Source: Pseudomonadota bacterium (lineage in GTDB: Bacteria > Pseudomonadota > Alphaproteobacteria > Caulobacterales > Caulobacteraceae). Taken from it: DNA of 30,222 nucleotides. The stretch covers positions 1 to 30,222 of the forward strand of contig JAEZEZ010000101.1 of assembly GCA_023432855.1 (NCBI GenBank), in the 5' to 3' direction. The notes under the pieces were generated by a model, which saw only the letters and a program-made list of their open reading frames with translations, was not told the origin of the DNA and searched no databases. The position numbers were made by a program, and so were the translations under genes. The stretch's first letter is position 1, and each line of letters starts with the position of its first letter. This document shows, piece by piece, positions 1 through 6,928 of this stretch.

Positions 1-50
1 TCGCATTCGTAATGCGAGGGTCGCGTGTTCGAGTCACGCAGGCGGCACCA
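1..50 (+). tRNA. tRNA-Thr(CGT), 3' part
   Basis: The window opens exactly at the anticodon arm. A 5-bp stem TCGCA/TGCGA encloses the loop TTCGTAA, whose central triplet is CGT, so the tRNA reads the threonine codon ACG. Then come a 5-nt variable loop, a T arm (GCGTG, loop TTCGAGT, CACGC), the 3' acceptor strand AGGCGGC, discriminator A and an encoded CCA at 48-50. The 5' half, with the D arm and 5' acceptor strand, lies outside the window. No integrase or att-like duplication is visible next to it. Confidence 0.93.
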
Positions 51-59
51 TCTATTAGC

Positions 60-74
60 GGCTCTAAGAGAGCC
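60..74. terminator. Short hairpin between tRNA-Thr and the PilZ gene
   Basis: A perfect 6-bp inverted repeat GGCTCT-AAG-AGAGCC lies 10 bases after the tRNA CCA end. It sits between two convergent genes and could act in either direction. No T-run follows on either side, only an A/T-rich stretch at 76-96, so it is a weak terminator candidate. Confidence 0.35.
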
Positions 75-120
75 CAATCATAACAAATATTTACCGCCGC
101 GCCTGTTTCGGCTCTGAGGA

Positions 121-456
121 TCAGTGCCCGCCCGCCCGGCGCCAGGCCTCACGGGCGGCGGCGAAGCGTTGGGGGACCAGGCCGGCCAGGCTGGTCTCGT
201 CGCGGGTCTTGAGGCCCAGTTCATGGCCCTTGCGCCAGACGACGCGGCCTTCGCGGGCGCGGCCCGCGCCGATGTCCACCACGATGACGGCGTCCGGCAG
301 CGCCAGGTCGCGCTGCAGCCGGATGCGCAGGCCGCCTGCGGATTCGTCCACGATGGCGCAGCCCAGCTCCAACCCCGGCGCCACCACCAGGCCGGGCGCG
401 TTGGCGGGACGGCGCGGTTCGGCGCGGCGGTCATCCTGTCGGCGGAACGGCATCAT
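121..456 (-). CDS. PilZ domain protein (probable c-di-GMP binding)
   Basis: This 111-residue protein is essentially one PilZ domain. The arginine-rich N terminus (R10-R11 and R15-R16, within RRAEPRR) matches the RxxxR part of the c-di-GMP binding motif. D37, S39 and G42 form the DxSxxG motif at the usual distance, and the rest alternates like a beta barrel. PilZ proteins of this size usually pass c-di-GMP levels to motility, adhesion or polysaccharide machinery; the target here cannot be read. Two adjacent ATGs start the frame and the first is used. The gene ends convergent to the tRNA and lies 3 bases downstream of the kinase gene, so it is probably the last gene of a ferredoxin-kinase-PilZ operon. 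Confidence 0.82.
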   Translation of the reverse strand: MMPFRRQDDRRAEPRRPANAPGLVVAPGLELGCAIVDESAGGLRIRLQRDLALPDAVIVVDIGAGRAREGRVVWRKGHELGLKTRDETSLAGLVPQRFAAAREAWRRAGGH

Positions 457-459
457 GGC

Positions 460-1266
460 CTAACGTCCGTGCCCCGGATTGGTGTCGATCGCGTGAATCC
501 CCCGATCCGGACCCAGCCGAACGACCGTCTCGGCCCGCGCACCGCCGGCCAGCATGTGCCGGGTGATGCGTTCGAAGTGGGCCACGAAGCACCCCAGCCG
601 GACGCGTTCATCCGTCGGCAGGCTCCCGGGCGCCAGGCCCGCCTGCTGTTCGCAGCGCCAGTCCAGCACACGCTCGAATGACGGCGCCTTGAGCATCAGG
701 ATCGCGTCGAAGGCGTGGGTCAGGACCGGCTGGGCGGCCGCCAGCCGGGCGTTCGCGGCGTGACGCCAGATCCCTTGCGGGTCCTCGTCGCGCTCCAGCG
801 CATTGACCGGCGCCGCCAGCGCCGCCGCATCCTGGGGCGCGGCGCCCAGCAGCCAGCCGTCGATCAGGATCGCCCGGGGCCGTCCTTCGAACAGCGGCCA
901 GTCCGCCTCGGGCCGACGGTCGTCCGCCAGCTTGTCGAAGGCGGGCAGGGGCGTTCGATCGTCCGGCCCGGCGCCGCGCAAGGCGCCCACGGCGCGGCTC
1001 AAGAGGTGCAGGTCGTGCGTCCCCGGCGGGCCGCGCGTGACGAACAGGGGATGAACCGCGCGCGCCAGGGCCTCGCGGCCGGCCCGGGTCAGATAGACGT
1101 CGTCCAGCGACAGGCGCGCCGCGCCCAGGGCCTCGGCCGCCGCCCGCGCCAGGGTGGTCTTGCCCGCCCCCTGGGCGCCGGAAATCCCGATCAGGGGAAC
1201 ATAACCCGGTCGTTCGGCGGCGTGGATCAGAGCCTCCACCGCCGCGATCAGGCGGGGATCGGCCAT
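460..1266 (-). CDS. P-loop kinase, D-glycerate 3-kinase-like
   Basis: The 268-residue protein has a Walker A motif (GAQGAGKT, residues 30-37), a following SLDDVYLT segment (53-60) and a TRGPPGTHD segment (77-85). These are typical of the phosphoribulokinase/uridine-kinase-like family that includes plant-type D-glycerate 3-kinase and yeast/bacterial YggC-like kinases. Glycerate phosphorylation in the cytoplasm is the best guess; the substrate is not proven. The frame is open to 1473 but the extra part is antisense-like Arg/Gly-rich sequence lying inside the ferredoxin gene, so the ATG at 1266, 2 bases after the ferredoxin stop, is the real start. It probably shares a transcript with the ferredoxin and PilZ genes. 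No other glycerate-pathway gene is nearby. Confidence 0.75.
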   Translation of the reverse strand: MADPRLIAAVEALIHAAERPGYVPLIGISGAQGAGKTTLARAAAEALGAARLSLDDVYLTRAGREALARAVHPLFVTRGPPGTHDLHLLSRAVGALRGAGPDDRTPLPAFDKLADDRRPEADWPLFEGRPRAILIDGWLLGAAPQDAAALAAPVNALERDEDPQGIWRHAANARLAAAQPVLTHAFDAILMLKAPSFERVLDWRCEQQAGLAPGSLPTDERVRLGCFVAHFERITRHMLAGGARAETVVRLGPDRGIHAIDTNPGHGR

Positions 1267-1268
1267 GG

Positions 1269-1589
1269 TCAGTGCTGGTTTTCGGGCAGGCGCACGATCA
1301 GGCCGTCCAGGTCGTCGCTGACGCGGATCTGGCACGACAGGCGCGAGTTCGGCTCCACCGCCTCGGCGAAGTCCAGCATGGACTCCTCCATGGCCGACGG
1401 GCGCCCCGTCTCGGCCTGCCAGTCCTCGTCCACATAGACGTGGCAGGTGGCGCAGGCGCAGGCGCCGCCGCAATCCGCGTCAATGCCCGGCACATTGTTG
1501 CGGATGGCGCCCTCCATGACGGACAGGCCGGTCTTCACGTCGACGACGTGTTCGGTCCCGTCATGTTCGATGTAGGTGATCTTGGCCAT
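1269..1589 (-). CDS. [2Fe-2S] ferredoxin, adrenodoxin/putidaredoxin type
   Basis: This 106-residue electron carrier has the four cluster ligands C40, C46, C49 and C86 in the C-x5-C-x2-C...C arrangement of vertebrate-type ferredoxins. A fifth cysteine (C44) lies inside the loop, as is common in bacterial members. Such proteins pass electrons from a ferredoxin reductase to cytochrome P450s or to Fe-S assembly. No P450, reductase or isc/suf gene is in view, so the partner is unknown. It is the first gene of a tight minus-strand group (2-base gap to the kinase). A divergent 77-bp region separates it from the toxin-antitoxin pair. Confidence 0.9.
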   Translation of the reverse strand: MAKITYIEHDGTEHVVDVKTGLSVMEGAIRNNVPGIDADCGGACACATCHVYVDEDWQAETGRPSAMEESMLDFAEAVEPNSRLSCQIRVSDDLDGLIVRLPENQH

Positions 1590-1636
1590 GCGCCGGTCAT
1601 AGCAAGGCGGCGGCGGCAGGCAAGCCGCAACTTGGC

Positions 1637-1655
1637 GCCATATTCGATGTATGGC
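1637..1655. promoter_or_regulatory. Inverted repeat, candidate VapB operator
   Basis: GCCATA and TATGGC form perfect 6-bp arms around a 7-base centre, ending 11 bases before the antitoxin ATG at 1667. VapB-type antitoxins generally repress their own operon through such palindromes. The element is A/T-rich compared with its surroundings and could overlap the -10 region. Autoregulation is inferred from position and symmetry only. Confidence 0.45.
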
Positions 1656-1666
1656 ATGGTGGCCGC

Positions 1667-1909
1667 ATGGGCGAGATGCGGAAAATCACGGCCTTCATTC
1701 CTGTCGATCTTCTAGAGAGCGGCATGGAAATCACCGGCCAGGGGGTCAGCGAGACCCTGCGCGAGGCCCTGCGCCGGATGCAGCGCGCGGAAGCCTACGC
1801 CGCGCTGCGCGCGCTGCGCGGCACGATCGACCTGGAGGCCGAAAGCGGTGTCACCCTGGCCGAACTGCGCGAAGACAAGGATTACGACTGGACGGATCCC
1901 GCCCAGTGA
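1667..1909 (+). CDS. VapB-like antitoxin
   Basis: This 80-residue protein lies directly upstream of a PIN-domain toxin gene and overlaps it by 4 bases. The N-terminal half (ITAFIPVDLL, then a helix around SETLREALRRM) looks like a ribbon-helix-helix DNA-binding domain. The acidic C-terminal tail (LREDKDYDWTD) would be the segment that wraps and inhibits the toxin. An alternative start is the ATG at 1676; neither start has a strong ribosome-binding site. It should neutralise the toxin and repress the operon through the palindrome at 1637-1655. Confidence 0.75.
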   Translation: MGEMRKITAFIPVDLLESGMEITGQGVSETLREALRRMQRAEAYAALRALRGTIDLEAESGVTLAELREDKDYDWTDPAQ

Positions 1910-2292
1910 TCGGCGTCGACACCAGTTCCATGATCGACTGGTTGAAGGGGCAGGACACCCCGCAGACTCGCTGGATTGATCGGGCGATGGACGAGGACCG
2001 CCTCTATCTGCCGCCGCCGGTGGAGACCGAACTACTGTCCTTTCCCCATCCCCAGCGCGAACTGCCGTGGGTGTTGTCCAGGCTGCCGCGCCTGGACCTG
2101 ACCGAAGGCGTCTGGACGCGGGCGGGGCTCAGCCGCCGAAAGCTGAAGGCGCTGGGCCTGAAGGCCATGCTGGCTGACGCCCTGATCGCGCAGTGCTGCA
2201 TCGACGCGGGCGCAGCCTTAATCACCAGTGACGCCGACTTCCGCCATTTCGCCGAGCACTGCGGCCTGAAGCTGGCCGTTGCTCTCAAATAG
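1906..2292 (+). CDS. vapC: VapC-type PIN-domain ribonuclease toxin
   Basis: The 128-residue PIN protein carries the expected acidic residues for Mg2+-dependent RNA cleavage: D5 in VDTS, E40/E42 in PVETEL, D91 in LADAL and D109/D111 in TSDAD. Family members usually cut tRNA or rRNA when freed from the antitoxin; the target here is unknown. The GTG start at 1906 overlaps the antitoxin stop (GTGA), indicating translational coupling. The same frame is open upstream to 1651, but that stretch lies over the antitoxin gene and is not PIN-like. The gene converges on sdhB. Confidence 0.87.
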   Translation: MIGVDTSSMIDWLKGQDTPQTRWIDRAMDEDRLYLPPPVETELLSFPHPQRELPWVLSRLPRLDLTEGVWTRAGLSRRKLKALGLKAMLADALIAQCCIDAGAALITSDADFRHFAEHCGLKLAVALK

Positions 2293-2309
2293 CGGAGCCA
2301 TAAGACGCT

Positions 2310-2357
2310 CTTTCACGCCCCAGGCAGCGAAGTGAAAGGGCTGAAGAAGGCTCAGCC
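2310..2357. terminator. Inverted repeats between convergent vapC and sdhB
   Basis: Two inverted repeats lie back to back. CTTTCAC/GTGAAAG (2310-2316 and 2332-2338) has a 15-base loop. GGCTGA/TCAGCC (2339-2344 and 2352-2357) has a 7-base loop and overlaps the sdhB stop codon. Neither is followed by a T-run, so factor-independent termination is doubtful, but the position between two converging gene ends fits a termination role. Confidence 0.28.
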
Positions 2358-3155
2358 CCCCGCCTTGGCCTTCCTGCGTTCTTTGGACACCATCAGCTTC
2401 TTGGTTTCGGCGATGGCCTTGGCCGGGTTCAGGCCCTTGGGGCAGACCTGGGCGCAGTTCATGATGGTGTGGCAGCGGTAGAGCTTGAAGGGGTCCTCAA
2501 GGTCGTCCAGCCGCTTCTGGGCCGCGTCGTCGCGGCTGTCGGCGATCCAGCGGTAGGATTGCAGGAGCGCCGCCGGGCCCAGGTAGTCCTTCTGGTTCCA
2601 CCAGTAGCTGGGGCAGCTGGTCGAACAGCAGGCGCACAGGATGCACTCGTAAAGCCCGTCCAGCTTCTCGCGGTCCTCGGGTGACTGCAGCCGTTCCTTT
2701 TCCGGGTCCGGCTCGTCGGACTGGAGCCAGGGCTGGATGGAATCGTACTGGGCGTAGAACAGGCTGAGGTCCGTCACCAGGTCCTTGACCACCGGCTGGT
2801 GCGGCAGGGGCGACACCGAGATCGTGGAGGAGGCGCACTCCTCCCACCCCTTGGTGCAGGCCAGGGCGTTCCTGCCGTCGATGGTCATGGAGCACGACCC
2901 GCAGATGCCCTCGCGGCACGAACGCCGGAACGACAGGGTCGGATCGATGGTGTTCTTGATGTGGATCAGGGCGTCCAGCAGCATCGGCCCATGGTCGTCG
3001 GCCGAGACCTCATAGACGTCCCAGCGCGGGGCGGCGTCCGCCTCGGGGTCGTAGCGATAGACCTTGTAGGTCTTGACGTTCTCGGCGCCTTCGGGGGCCT
3101 TGTGAACCTTGCCTTCGGTGGGCTTGGAGCCTTTGGGGAGGGTGATCTGGACCAT
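2352..3155 (-). CDS. sdhB: Succinate dehydrogenase iron-sulfur subunit
   Basis: SdhB carries electrons from the flavin of SdhA to ubiquinone at the SdhCD membrane anchor (complex II, cytoplasmic face of the inner membrane). The 267 residues contain the N-terminal [2Fe-2S] ligands C80, C85, C88 and C100. The C-terminal [4Fe-4S] ligands are C171, C174, C177 and C238, and the [3Fe-4S] ligands are C181, C228 and C234. Length and spacing are normal for the alphaproteobacterial/mitochondrial type. The start lies 3 bases after the stop of a small ORF that separates it from sdhA, so it is the last gene of the sdh operon. Confidence 0.98.
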   Translation of the reverse strand: MVQITLPKGSKPTEGKVHKAPEGAENVKTYKVYRYDPEADAAPRWDVYEVSADDHGPMLLDALIHIKNTIDPTLSFRRSCREGICGSCSMTIDGRNALACTKGWEECASSTISVSPLPHQPVVKDLVTDLSLFYAQYDSIQPWLQSDEPDPEKERLQSPEDREKLDGLYECILCACCSTSCPSYWWNQKDYLGPAALLQSYRWIADSRDDAAQKRLDDLEDPFKLYRCHTIMNCAQVCPKGLNPAKAIAETKKLMVSKERRKAKAGG

Positions 3156-3158
3156 GAT

Positions 3159-3434
3159 TCAGGCTTTCAGTCGGCCGTCTGCGTCGTCAAGTGAGATGGA
3201 GGCGGAAGGGGCGGCGTCCACCAGCTGCGCGCCGCAGCGGTCACAGAAGCGGCCCAGGGACCGGGGGCTGGCGGCATGGGCCGCCGCCACGCCCGCGGTG
3301 AAGCGGTAGTCGGTGGAATCGGCGCCGAACCAGTCCGGCGTCTCGACGGCCGGGACGACAGGCGCGGCGCCCCCCGTCTTATCGCTCCCCGTCTCCAGGC
3401 GCCGCGCGCCGCAATGACAGCCCTGCGCCAGCAT
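3159..3434 (-). CDS. Small cysteine-pair protein inside the sdh operon
   Basis: This 91-residue protein of unknown function sits between sdhA and sdhB. Its ATG overlaps the sdhA stop by 1 base (TGATG) and its stop lies 3 bases before sdhB, so it is clearly translated as part of the operon. It has a CHC pair (C6, C8) near the N terminus and a CDRC pair (C64, C67). Together these look like a zinc-ribbon or a degenerate GFA/CENP-V-type CxC...CxxC metal site. There is no signal peptide or membrane segment. A role in complex II assembly or Fe-S/flavin insertion is possible from context but unproven. It is not SdhE, which lacks these cysteine pairs. Confidence 0.7.
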   Translation of the reverse strand: MLAQGCHCGARRLETGSDKTGGAAPVVPAVETPDWFGADSTDYRFTAGVAAAHAASPRSLGRFCDRCGAQLVDAAPSASISLDDADGRLKA

Positions 3435-5221
3435 CAGTAAACCCGCGCCTTGGGCGGGAACGGCTTCACGTCCTGGGTCAGGGTGTAGTCATGCACCGGC
3501 CGGTAATCGATCCGGGCCTCTGCCTTGGGCCGGTCCAGCCAGGCCAGGGTGTGCTTCATCCAGTTTTTGTCGTCGCGGTCCGGATAGTCCTCGCGGGCAT
3601 GGGCGCCGCGCGACTCGGTGCGGTTCAGGGCCCCCTCGATGGTGACCAGCGCCTGGGCGATCAGGTTGTCGTACTCCAGCGTCTCCACCAGGTCGGTGTT
3701 CCAGATCATGCCGCGATCCGACGTCCGGATGTCGTCGCCGGCCTTCAGGTTGGCGCGAATCTTGGTTACGCCCTCTTCCAGCGTGTCGGCCGTGCGGAAC
3801 ACCGCCGCGTCAGACTGCATGGTGCGCTGCATGTCCAGGCGCAGTTCGGCGGTGGGGGTCGAGCCCGCCGCATGGCGGAAACGGTCCAGCCGCGCCACAT
3901 GGGCCTCGGTGGCCGAAGCCGGAGCGTCCGGCACAGGGGCGGCCTTGTCCACCACCTCGCCGCAGCGCAAGCCAGCGGCGCGGCCGAACACCACCAGGTC
4001 GGTCAGGCTGTTGGAGCCCAGACGGTTGGCGCCGTGCACCGACACGCAGCCCGCCTCGCCCACGGCCATCAGACCCGGCACCACGGAATCGGGGTTCCCG
4101 TCGCGCTTGGTCAGCACCTCGCCGTGATAGTTCGTGGGGATGCCGCCCATGTTGTAGTGCACGGTCGGCAGGACCGGGATCGGCTCCTTGGTCACGTCCA
4201 CGCCCGCGAAGATCTTGGCCGATTCCGAGATGCCCGGCAGGCGCTGATGCAGGATCTTGGGGTCCAGGTGGTCCAGGTGCAGGAAGATGTGGTCCTTGTT
4301 CGGCCCCACGCCCCGGCCTTCGCGGATCTCCAGCGTCATGGAGCGCGAAACCATGTCGCGCGGCGCCAGGTCCTTCACGGTGGGCGCATAGCGCTCCATG
4401 AAGCGTTCGCCTTCGGAGTTGGTCAGGTAGCCGCCTTCGCCGCGTGCGCCCTCGGTGATGAGGCAGCCGGCGCCGTAGATGCCGGTGGGGTGGAACTGCA
4501 CGAACTCCATGTCCTGCAGCGGCAGGCCGGCGCGCAGCACCATGGCGTTGCCGTCCCCGGTGCAGGTATGGGCGCTGGTGGCGCTGAAAAAGGCCCGGCC
4601 GTATCCGCCGGTGGCCAGCACCACCATCTTGGCGCGGAACCGATGAAGCTGGCCGGTGTCCAGTTGCCAGGCCGTCACCCCGGTGCAGGCGCCGTCCTGC
4701 ATGATGAGGTCGAGAGCGAAATATTCGACGAAGAACTTCACCTCACGCCGCACCGACTGCCCGTAGAGGGTGTGCAGGATGGCGTGGCCGGTGCGGTCGG
4801 CGGCGGCGCAGGTGCGCTGCACCGGGCCTTCGCCGAAGTTCCGCGTCATGCCGCCGAAGGCGCGCTGGTAGATCTTGCCGTCGTCGGTGCGCGAGAAGGG
4901 CACGCCCCAGTGGTCGAGTTCGTAGACCGCCTTGGGGGCCTCGCGGCAGAGGTACTCGATGGCGTCCTGGTCGCCCAACCAGTCGGACCCCTTCACGGTG
5001 TCGTACATGTGCCAGCGCCAGTCGTCCTCGCCCATGTTGCCGAGGCTGGCCGAGATGCCGCCCTGGGCAGCGACCGTATGGCTTCGGGTCGGGAAGACCT
5101 TGGTGACGCAGGCTGTCTTCAGGCCGGCCTGGGCGCAGCCGAGCGCGGCGCGCAGACCCGATCCCCCGGCGCCGACGACGACGACGTCGAAATCGTGGTC
5201 GATGAACTCATAGGCAGCCAT
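3434..5221 (-). CDS. sdhA: Succinate dehydrogenase flavoprotein subunit
   Basis: SdhA oxidises succinate to fumarate using covalently bound FAD. The 595-residue protein shows the dinucleotide-binding GAGGSG (17-22). H48, in SHTVAAQGG, is the histidine that carries the covalent flavin. The conserved HGANRLGSNSL segment near residue 400 and a C-terminal domain ending PPKARVY are also present. Length is normal. The gene follows sdhD with a 2-base gap and precedes the small cysteine-pair ORF with a 1-base overlap. It acts in the cytoplasm-facing arm of complex II with SdhB. Confidence 0.98.
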   Translation of the reverse strand: MAAYEFIDHDFDVVVVGAGGSGLRAALGCAQAGLKTACVTKVFPTRSHTVAAQGGISASLGNMGEDDWRWHMYDTVKGSDWLGDQDAIEYLCREAPKAVYELDHWGVPFSRTDDGKIYQRAFGGMTRNFGEGPVQRTCAAADRTGHAILHTLYGQSVRREVKFFVEYFALDLIMQDGACTGVTAWQLDTGQLHRFRAKMVVLATGGYGRAFFSATSAHTCTGDGNAMVLRAGLPLQDMEFVQFHPTGIYGAGCLITEGARGEGGYLTNSEGERFMERYAPTVKDLAPRDMVSRSMTLEIREGRGVGPNKDHIFLHLDHLDPKILHQRLPGISESAKIFAGVDVTKEPIPVLPTVHYNMGGIPTNYHGEVLTKRDGNPDSVVPGLMAVGEAGCVSVHGANRLGSNSLTDLVVFGRAAGLRCGEVVDKAAPVPDAPASATEAHVARLDRFRHAAGSTPTAELRLDMQRTMQSDAAVFRTADTLEEGVTKIRANLKAGDDIRTSDRGMIWNTDLVETLEYDNLIAQALVTIEGALNRTESRGAHAREDYPDRDDKNWMKHTLAWLDRPKAEARIDYRPVHDYTLTQDVKPFPPKARVY

Positions 5222-5223
5222 CG

Positions 5224-5613
5224 TCAGGACGCTCCGTTACCGGCGCCGAGGACGGCCGACGCGATGGCCGCCGCCGCGGCCACGAAGAGGCCGAGGCAGA
5301 AAAGGGTATTGAGCAGAAGCAGCATGCGTCCGGAGAAGCCGTGCACGTAATCCTCGATCACCACGCGCATGCCCAGGGCCATGTGCCAGCAGGTCGCCGC
5401 CAGGAAAGCCAGCAGCAGGACCGCGTTGACGGGGCTGCGCAGCCAGCCGATCGCCGCCTCGTAGCCGCCGCCCGACAGGTTCGCCGCGACCCACAGACCC
5501 CACAGGGCGAACGGGATGAGGATCACCGAGGAAATGCGTTCCGCCTTCCAGGTTCCGGCGCCCTTGCGGGCGGAGGGGCCGATGCGCTTGGCGGGAGTTT
5601 CGAAGCCGCTCAC
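5224..5613 (-). CDS. sdhD: Succinate dehydrogenase membrane anchor subunit
   Basis: This 129-residue protein has three hydrophobic segments (about 28-46, 60-82 and 97-122) and anchors SdhAB while contributing to the heme b and ubiquinone sites. H77 in the second segment, with D88-Y89 eleven and twelve residues later, reproduces the spacing of the E. coli heme-ligand histidine (H71) and the quinone-site Asp-Tyr (D82, Y83). The start codon overlaps the sdhC stop by 4 bases (ATGA), which indicates translational coupling. Confidence 0.95.
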   Translation of the reverse strand: MSGFETPAKRIGPSARKGAGTWKAERISSVILIPFALWGLWVAANLSGGGYEAAIGWLRSPVNAVLLLAFLAATCWHMALGMRVVIEDYVHGFSGRMLLLLNTLFCLGLFVAAAAAIASAVLGAGNGAS

Positions 5614-6056
5614 AGCGAGACCTTTCCGCTGGACAGGAGCCAGGCCCAGAAGGCGATCGTGGCGACGATCGTGAAGACGAAGGACGCCGTGGTCAGGAAG
5701 TTGGCGTTCTTGATGTTCAGGCCGCGACCCAGATCCCAGATGAGATGCCGGACGCCGGCGGCCAGGTGATAGAAGGCGGACACGCTGAAGCCGAACCAGA
5801 TCAGCAGCCCGAGCGGCGAGCCCATCAGCCCTGCAAAGGTCTCGTAGGCGTCGGGGCCCGCCGCCAGGGCGGCCAGCCAGGCGACGACCAGGGCCGCGCC
5901 GATATAGAGGCCGACGCCGGTGATCCTGTGCAGGATCGATCCCAGCATGGTCTGATGGAAGCGCCAGACCTGAAGGTGTGGCGAAAGGGGTCTGACGATC
6001 AGGCGGGGCGCGCCGTTGCGGGCTTCGCCCGAAACGCCCGCGTTCTCTTGGGACAT
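5610..6056 (-). CDS. sdhC: Succinate dehydrogenase cytochrome b556 subunit
   Basis: The 148-residue anchor subunit contains the family signatures RPLSPHL (22-28), SILHRITG (40-47, with S40 and R44 matching the quinone-site residues of E. coli SdhC) and H-x6-H in YHLAAGVRH (H97, H104), which supplies the heme b ligand. Three membrane segments are evident. It is the first gene of the sdh operon. A GGAGG ribosome-binding site (complement of 6068-6072) lies 11 bases before the ATG, a little farther than usual. Confidence 0.96.
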   Translation of the reverse strand: MSQENAGVSGEARNGAPRLIVRPLSPHLQVWRFHQTMLGSILHRITGVGLYIGAALVVAWLAALAAGPDAYETFAGLMGSPLGLLIWFGFSVSAFYHLAAGVRHLIWDLGRGLNIKNANFLTTASFVFTIVATIAFWAWLLSSGKVSL

Positions 6057-6103
6057 GGGTCCGGATACCTCCGAACGGAGCGCTAAGGGCCCCGGCGCGC
6101 CCG

Positions 6104-6133
6104 GTGTTAGTCCCCGCCCCGTCAGGCTGTCAA
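6104..6133 (-). promoter_or_regulatory. Candidate promoter of the sdh operon
   Basis: On the minus strand a perfect -35 hexamer TTGACA (complement of 6128-6133) is followed after 18 bases by TAACAC (complement of 6104-6109), a weak -10. Initiation would fall near 6097, leaving a leader of about 40 bases that contains the GGAGG of sdhC. This is the only good -35 match in the 123-bp gap between the HIT gene and sdhC. Confidence 0.42.
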
Positions 6134-6179
6134 CGAAACCGCGACGCCCCCGTGGTCTTTCCTGTCCGCAATCCGAGAC

Positions 6180-6611
6180 CTAGCCCTCGCCGGTGAGGCC
6201 CAGGCCGGCCCGCGCCGCATCGATCGCGAGGTTCCGCGCCTCTCCATAGGGCTCGGGCGCGCCGACACCCCAGACAGGAGCGAGCCCGGCCGGATCATCC
6301 CGGCGACGGCCGATCACGTGGACGTGGAGCTGGGCCACGACATTGCCGAGCGCGCCGACGTTGATCTTCTCGGGCAGCCGCCCGAAGCCCGCCCCGATGG
6401 CGCGCACGGCGTCGGAGGCGAGCACGATCTCCTCCATCAGGCGGGCCCGCTGGCTGGCCGACAGGTCCGTCAGCTCCACTGCACCCTCGACGCGAGGTAC
6501 GAGCACCAGCCAGGGCCACCGTGCATCGTCCTGCAGCCGGGCCTGGCAGAGGTCCAGGTCGGCGACGAGGGCGCTGTCGGACGCGATCCGCTGGTCCAGT
6601 TCAAAGGCCAT
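6180..6611 (-). CDS. HIT-family (histidine triad) nucleotide-binding protein
   Basis: This 143-residue protein belongs to the HIT superfamily of nucleotide hydrolases and transferases (Hint, Ap4A hydrolase and relatives). The signature is QLHVHVI at 94-100: H96 aligns with the catalytic middle histidine and H98 with the third, while the first triad position is glutamine. N84 in EKINVGALGN also fits the fold. The substrate is unknown. The frame is open up to 6770, but the upstream stretch is Arg/Pro-rich and unlike the family, so the ATG at 6611 (MAFELDQRIA) is chosen. The gene lies 123 bp upstream of sdhC on the same strand. Confidence 0.82.
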   Translation of the reverse strand: MAFELDQRIASDSALVADLDLCQARLQDDARWPWLVLVPRVEGAVELTDLSASQRARLMEEIVLASDAVRAIGAGFGRLPEKINVGALGNVVAQLHVHVIGRRRDDPAGLAPVWGVGAPEPYGEARNLAIDAARAGLGLTGEG

Positions 6612-6928
6612 CCCGCGAAAGTGGCCCCTGTCGGTCGACCTGTGAAGCGTCAGCTCGCGAGTTTGCGGACGCGGGCGAACGGGCTCAGTCGCAGCCAGCT
6701 GCCGATCGAGGCCGCCAGAGCGCGGTCGCCGGTCTCTTGGCGCGGGCCGTCTGGCATTGGGATGGGACATCGACGAGCTAGACTGTCCGATTTCGGTCGT
6801 TGCGCTGCTCGGGTTTCGTCACGGGACGGGAGGCAGCCGGACGATGTGTAAGCGGCGATGACCACCCAGCTGTTCATATCGATTGACAGAAATTTATTTC
6901 TGTATGATGAGGAGAAGGGGAGATTGCC
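6612..6928. other. Divergent intergenic region, HIT gene / DUF2975 gene
   Basis: This is a 317-bp stretch without a convincing gene. The HIT reading frame stays open through the first half, but its sequence is low-complexity Arg/Pro-rich. The right end is clearly regulatory: an A/T-rich patch at about 6875-6910 holds a TTGACA hexamer and an 18-bp palindrome, followed by a strong purine-rich ribosome-binding site at 6910-6922. Confidence 0.6.
6883..6908 (+). promoter_or_regulatory. Promoter-like hexamers with embedded palindrome
   Basis: TTGACA (6883-6888) and TATGAT (6903-6908) flank and overlap a perfect inverted repeat ACAGAAAT-TT-ATTTCTGT (6886-6903). The gap between hexamers is 14 bases, shorter than the usual 16-18, so the true -10 may differ. 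The palindrome is the obvious candidate operator for the XRE regulator encoded as the second gene of the operon. A bound dimer would block this promoter. Confidence 0.52.

Noticed and set aside
1..120. tRNA-associated integration site
   Set aside because: No integrase, no repeat of the tRNA 3' end elsewhere in the window and no mobile genes next to it.
1267..1473. N-terminal extension of the glycerate-kinase-like gene
   Set aside because: It lies inside the ferredoxin gene in another frame and is Arg/Gly-rich; the conserved kinase starts at 1266.
3491..5350. 619-codon open frame on the plus strand
   Set aside because: It is antisense to sdhA and sdhD. Its Arg/His/Val-rich, low-complexity translation is a by-product of G+C-rich codon positions, and sdhA is unmistakable.
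6612..6770. N-terminal extension of the HIT protein
   Set aside because: The extra 53 residues are Arg/Pro-rich and unlike any HIT protein; the ATG at 6611 starts the recognisable domain.
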